Part shown: piece after piece, positions 8,842 through 11,726 of the stretch
Numbering within the stretch: the first letter of the stretch is position 1
Layout: every line of letters begins with the position of its first letter
Origin: Byssothecium circinans
Taxonomy: Eukaryota; Ascomycota; Dothideomycetes; Pleosporales; Massarinaceae
Direction of reading: 5' to 3'
Assembly: GCA_010015675.1 (NCBI GenBank)
Contig: ML977033.1
Location: 30,022 to 41,747 of the forward strand
Length of the DNA stretch: 11,726 nt
The notes under the pieces: generated by a model
Database searches by the model: none
What the model was told of the DNA's origin: nothing
What the model saw: only the letters and a program-made list of their open reading frames with translations
Program-made: the position numbers and the translations under genes

Positions 8842-8999
8842 TGTTAGACAGCAGAGCACTGAGAGCATGGAGAGAAAAAGGATCAATTGTGTCTAGAGCA
8901 AAGATGCTTAGGAGACAGGACTATATTAGAAAGGACTGAGGCTAGGCCGGATGAGGCTAGTGAATAGTGCGGAACTATTTAGTACTATTCAGTCCAACA
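8842..8999 (-). repeat. 5' LTR of the central copia element
   Basis: 158 bp, TGTTAGAC...GTCCAACA on the plus strand. It drives and starts transcription toward lower coordinates in an active element. Compared with the 3' LTR there are 11 differences, all transitions; nine are CpA/TpG versus TpA and two are CpG versus TpG or CpA. The changes fall in both copies (for example TTAGAC here versus TTGGAC there, GTCCAACA here versus GTCTAACA there). Confidence 0.95.
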
Positions 9000-9004
9000 T
9001 TAAC
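9000..9004. repeat. 5-bp target site duplication TTAAC, right copy
   Basis: Exact copy of 2138-2142, directly after the CA end of the right LTR. It falls within a Val-Asn step of the older element's RNase H. Confidence 0.92.
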
Positions 9005-9964
9005 GTGCTTAGTTCTAGTATAATAGCTAGGATTTTTATTAAGCTCTATAGTAGATAAGCTATCTATAAGTATATTATTAGTTTTATTAAATATAGCTTT
9101 AATAGGACTATAATAGTCTCTTAGCTCTTTAATAAAACTATTTAAATATATCCCTTTCTTTTATAGCTTCTTTATAGGCTATATATTTAGCCTTATAACT
9201 AGATAAGGCTACTATTTTTTATAATTTAGATAGCTAGGAAATAATATAATTAAATTTATTATTAGTTAAATAAAATAAATAACCTATTATACTTTTTCTA
9301 CTAGTAAAATTTCCCCCTTAATCTATATCTATATAACCTTCTAAATTAATACTTTTATACATATTTTTAGATATATCTTAGTTGTTAGAGCTAGATTAAT
9401 TTATATAACTAAGTAGGCTATTAAAATTACTATTATATAGGTTACTTAATAGTAATAATAACCCTAGATTTCTAGTATATTTTATATAACCTTATAGATA
9501 ATTAAGGTTATTAAAATATTCTATACTAGGATTAGATATAAATCTAGCTAAATAGTTAACACTAAAAGCTAGATCTAGTCTAGTAAATATAGTTATATAA
9601 ATTAGAGAGCCTATTTCTTATTAATATTAATTTATATCTATAGTATTAGCTATATTAGGATTAGGTTCTAATTTAATACTAGGTGGTAAAGGGGTTTTAT
9701 GTTCTCTTATATTAGATTTATTAAACTTCTCTATTAGCCTAGAAATAAAGCTTTTTTAAGTTAAGATAATAGATCCTTTAGATCTATCTCTTATAACTTT
9801 AATACTTAGTAATTCTTTTAATTCTTCTAGGTCTTTAATTTCTAGCTTAGAAGTTTTAATTAAATCTATATACAGATTATCTATTAGTTGCTTTATCTTA
9901 GTAAATACTAATAATTTATCTACGTAGGTAGCTATAATAATAGATAAATCTTTATATATATAAG
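9005..9964 (-). pseudogene. RT C-terminus and RNase H of the older copia pol (heavily mutated)
   Basis: The minus-strand frame reads IIIATYVDKLLVF, where the RT catalytic YVDD is now YVDK (9915-9926), then a KLEIKDLEELKELLSIKVI segment, NPNIANTIDIN...EIGSLIY, TRLDLAFSVNYLARF, a GYIDID segment (RNase H first Asp region), TSRKSIIGYLFYL and ALSSYKAKYIAYKEAI (TEAEY position, Glu replaced by Lys). A one-base shift near 9140 leads to IDSLSTIELNKNPSYYTRTKH, the classic copia RNase H 'KNP..H.RTKH' motif, which ends at the insertion point of the central element. Many in-frame TAA/TAG codons occur. The protein is dominated by Ile, Leu, Asn, Lys and Tyr, as expected after RIP. Confidence 0.9.
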
Positions 9965-10121
9965 TGTTAGATAGCTAAGCACTAAGAGTATAAAGAGAAA
10001 AAGATAAATTATATATAGAGTAGTAAAGCTTTAGAGGCTAGACTATATAAGTAAAGAGCTAAGGCTAGGCTAAAAAAGGCTAGAGAATAGTAGAGAACTA
10101 TTTAGTACTATAGATCTAATA
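9965..10121. repeat. Solo LTR of the central copia family, heavily RIPped
   Basis: About 157 bp align end to end with the two 158-bp LTRs (start TGTTAGATAGCTAAGCACTA, end ATCTAATA), with many C-to-T and G-to-A changes such as GCATGG to GTATAA and GTGTCTAGAG to ATATATAGAG. No primer site or polypurine tract adjoins it, so it is a solo LTR left by LTR-LTR recombination. Flanks ATAAG (9960-9964) and ATAGG (10122-10126) are a 5-bp duplication with one transition. The plus-strand sequence has the same orientation as the plus strand of the full element's LTRs, so the insertion was also minus-sense. Confidence 0.88.
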
Positions 10122-10176
10122 ATAGGTAGTAGTATTACTACTAAAATTAATAAAGCCTAATTTTAGTAATAATGTA
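10122..10176 (-). pseudogene. Short RT fragment of the older copia pol
   Basis: The minus frame reads TLLLKLGFINFSSNTTT, the copia 'LL.LGF..S..D...Y' step before YVDD. Removing the solo LTR and one duplication joins it in frame to the YIYKDLSIIIATYVDK reading on the left. It ends at the edge of the DNA transposon. Confidence 0.75.
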
Positions 10177-10262
10177 AAGCACTATTAAAGCAACTACCCT
10201 ATTAAAGCAGCTACTTTTTGCTTAGTAGAAAATCAAATATTTAACCTTTAATAACAATTTAA
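10177..10262 (-). repeat. Terminal repeat of DNA transposon, copy C (left end)
   Basis: Seen on the plus strand as two 17-bp units, CTATTAAAGCAACTACC (10182-10198) and CTATTAAAGCAGCTACT (10199-10215), then TTTGCTTAGTAGAAAATCAA and CTTTAATAACA. The inverse of 11098-11216 has the same order: 17-bp pair, CCTTAGCAAGGAAAATCAAA, CTTAATAACA. Similarity is moderate and includes transversions, so it may be a diverged relative rather than the exact partner of copy A. Confidence 0.5.
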
Positions 10263-11097
10263 ATACTAGAGCTATAAAGCTAAAATTTTAAATATAGATA
10301 TATATAATATAGATAAAAAGGATTATAAAAGATATTCTAAGATTTCTAATAGCTTACTAGGCAACTTTTAGTATATAGTGCATAAATACCTACTAAACTA
10401 GCTAAATAAGTTATAATAACTTTAGAGCGAGTTTATATATAGATAATACACCTATTAGTTCTTAAATTATAGCGTACAGACTAGACCTATTAGAGAATTA
10501 GCGTAGGGAGGGTAGAGATTCCTAAAATTAGAAAACTATAATTAAATATTTTATCTAGCTAGATATTCTTACTTTTTTTCTTTTAATAGACTTTATCTAT
10601 ATATATAGTAGTAATACAAACAGTTAGCTATAAATGGATAGCTTAAATAAGCTATATAATAAGGCAGTATTAAGATTTTTATAAAAATCTATACTTACTA
10701 AGCTAGATCTTTAGTTTTAGAGGTATTTACTTACTTTAAACTTCTATATAGCTTTATTTAGCATATACAATCCTCCTCTAAAGAAGAAAGTATAGTTTTC
10801 TAATATATATAACTTTATTTAGAAGGTTTTCTAATTTTTTATACGCCCTACCTTCTACCTACTATAATAGCATTAAATCTAGGCTGCATGCTATAATAAC
10901 TTAATAGCTACTAACTAATATAGTAATAAGTAAGTCCTAAAAGTTATATAGTATATTACTAACATTTAGCTATTAATCTATAGTAAAAGGTAGGTTTTAC
11001 CTAAGATTTCTTCTTTTACTAATAACTACTATATTACGTAAGCTAAAGCTATAAAAACTTAATACCTACTAGATTATATATATATCTATCTAGGTTT

Positions 11098-11216
11098 AAA
11101 ATTTTAGAAGAAAATATTAAGGTTTAGCTTTGTTATTAAGATAATACAGTTTGATTTTCCTTGCTAAGGAATTTTGGGCTGTTCGATGGTTTAGGCTGTT
11201 CGATGGTAGAATACGT
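11098..11216 (+). repeat. Terminal repeat of DNA transposon, copy A (right end)
   Basis: 119 bp, inverted copy of 11627-11726 with high similarity: shared blocks ACGTATTC, AAGGAAAATCAAA versus TTGGAAAATCAAA, and CTTAATAACAAAGCTAAACC to the inner edge. It has one extra 17-bp unit (11178-11194 and 11195-11210 are the pair, GCTGTTCGATGGTTTAG repeated), absent from 11627-11726. It keeps CpG and CpA sites better than its surroundings. Confidence 0.75.
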
Positions 11217-11217
11217 T

Positions 11218-11626
11218 AAAGCCTATTAGTTACTCTATATAGATAATAGAATCTATATTAGTATTAGGAAAAGCTTACTTTATATCCTATTAATAAATTT
11301 CCTAATTTAAAGAGCTAAAAATAGATAATAGTAACCTAATTATATTAGGTTTACTAGTATTAGCAAAGGTTTCTTTATAATTTATATTATAAATTTATTA
11401 AAATCCTTTTACTACCTATCTAGCTTTAAATTATCTATTATTATAAGAATTAATTTTTTAATTTAATACCTAACATCCTTTAATAATTAGGGTATTATTT
11501 AGCCTAGGTACTAATTACTAGGTATTATTCTTTAATAGCTAGTTAATTTCTAATTAAGTAGCTTTTAGATAATTATCTTTATCTTTATAGTTTAAAACCT
11601 CTTTAAAACTAGTAAGATCTTATATA
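11218..11626 (-). pseudogene. RT N-terminal part of the older copia pol (heavily mutated)
   Basis: The minus frame starts DLTSFKEVLNYKDKDNYLKA (the copia 'P.s..EAL..pd...W..A...E' entry), continues with LLKNNT, FKAR, VVKGF and YKETFANTSKPNIIRLLLSI (family: YKARLVARGF, Y.ETFAPV.R...IR.LLA), then DIK-stop-AFPN and IIYIE-stop-LIGF (family: D.KTAFLNG, E.P.GF). More than a dozen stops interrupt it, mainly TAA and TAG. There is no frameshift in about 400 bp. It breaks off on one side at the DNA transposon and on the other at a second DNA transposon end. Confidence 0.9.
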
Positions 11627-11726
11627 ACGTATTCCACCACCGAACCGCCCAAAAGCTTGGCATTGGAAAATCAAAACAGGATATCTTAATAACAAAGCTA
11701 AACCTTAATATTTTCTTTTAAAATTT
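11627..11726. mobile_element. Left end of a second DNA transposon of the same family, running off the window
   Basis: After TA (11625-11626) the sequence ACGTATTCCACCACCGAACC starts an end that is the inverse of 11098-11216. It has a single copy of the unit that is duplicated in the other ends. It is the most GC-rich part of the right flank and keeps several CpA and CpG sites, suggesting a less mutated, perhaps later, insertion. The rest of the element lies beyond the window. Confidence 0.65.

Larger units (their letters stand above)
2143..8999 (-). mobile_element. Full-length inactivated Ty1/copia LTR retrotransposon (6857 bp)
   Basis: Two 158-bp LTRs in the same orientation bound the element, with an exact TTAAC duplication outside them. 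Reading the minus strand: 5' LTR (8842-8999), initiator-tRNA-Met primer site (8831-8841), leader, gag start (8638), gag with zinc knuckle, protease, integrase, RT, RNase H to a stop at 3684, then about 1.38 kb of non-coding 3' sequence, polypurine tract and 3' LTR. The order protease-integrase-RT-RNase H defines Ty1/copia rather than Ty3/gypsy. Coding capacity is destroyed by tens of in-frame stops and three frame changes (about 7880-7950, 6402 and 5912). It cannot transpose on its own. Confidence 0.95.
10177..11216. mobile_element. Candidate TIR DNA transposon, about 1.04 kb, inserted in the older copia RT
   Basis: It lies between two pieces of the older RT (11218-11626 and 10122-10176). Both ends show, in mirror orientation, a pair of 17-bp subrepeats, then a CTTAG...GAAAATCAAA block and a TTAATAAC block. 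TA flanks each end (10175-10176 and 11217-11218). The interior, about 10263-11097, is AT-rich with stops in all frames; I see no recognisable transposase, so this is either a RIPped autonomous copy or a non-autonomous derivative. About 30-40 RT codons normally found between the two flanking RT pieces are missing, so insertion was accompanied by a deletion or the borders are slightly off. Confidence 0.55.
1975..11626 (-). mobile_element. Older Ty1/copia retrotransposon, heavily RIPped and interrupted by later insertions
   Basis: Pieces of one copia pol lie in order on the minus strand: RT N-terminus (11218-11626), RT middle (10122-10176), RT C-terminus with RNase H (9005-9964), RNase H end (1975-2142). 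They are separated by a DNA transposon, a solo LTR and the full central copia element. At both LTR insertion sites, removing the insert and one target duplication brings the host pol back in frame. Gag, protease and integrase of this element would lie right of the window. Its LTRs were not found. The interval given spans the visible pol pieces only; the 3' end continues left by an unknown amount. Confidence 0.8.

Noticed and set aside
9005..9964. Ty3/gypsy or LINE reverse transcriptase as the source of the flanks
   Set aside because: The motif order and the KNP..RTKH RNase H ending are those of Ty1/copia.
10263..11097. Transposase gene inside the 1.04-kb candidate transposon
   Set aside because: All six frames are full of stops and no DDE-type motif could be recognised; stated only as an unassigned RIPped interior.

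Overview
The window looks like a repeat-only, AT-rich block from a filamentous ascomycete (Pezizomycotina-like). I find no intact host gene and no RNA gene. The organism assignment is an inference from two things: fungal-type Ty1/copia retrotransposons, and an extreme loss of CpA/TpG dinucleotides with a matching excess of TpA and TAG/TAA codons, which is the usual trace of repeat-induced point mutation (RIP). The species cannot be told.

The centre (2143-8999, minus strand) is a complete but inactivated Ty1/copia element of 6857 bp. It has two 158-bp LTRs, a 5-bp target duplication (TTAAC), a primer-binding site matching the anticodon arm of initiator tRNA-Met (half-tRNA priming, as in Drosophila copia), and a polypurine tract. 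One decayed gag-pol frame reads gag, zinc knuckle, protease, integrase, RT, RNase H. The two LTRs differ at 11 sites, all transitions and all RIP-compatible.

This element sits inside an older, far more mutated copia element in the same orientation. The older RNase H reading runs from the right flank (9005-9964) across the TTAAC site into the left flank (1975-2142). The older RT is broken again by a solo LTR of the central element's family (9965-10121, imperfect 5-bp duplication) and by a candidate DNA transposon (about 10177-11216). Its RT N-terminus is at 11218-11626, where another DNA transposon end begins and runs out of the window. A fourth end of that DNA transposon family lies at 627-666.

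The left flank also holds an 85-bp tandem repeat (696-1000) and a 39-bp duplication (1279-1346), in sequence almost free of CpA/TpG. Order of events inferred: old copia inserted; DNA transposon and solo-LTR copia inserted; heavy RIP; central copia inserted; milder RIP of the central copy. The window is a layered record of genome defence rather than a working gene system. The least explained parts are the long 3' non-coding region of the central element, with its repeated palindromic motifs, and the 17-bp subterminal repeats of the DNA transposon family.
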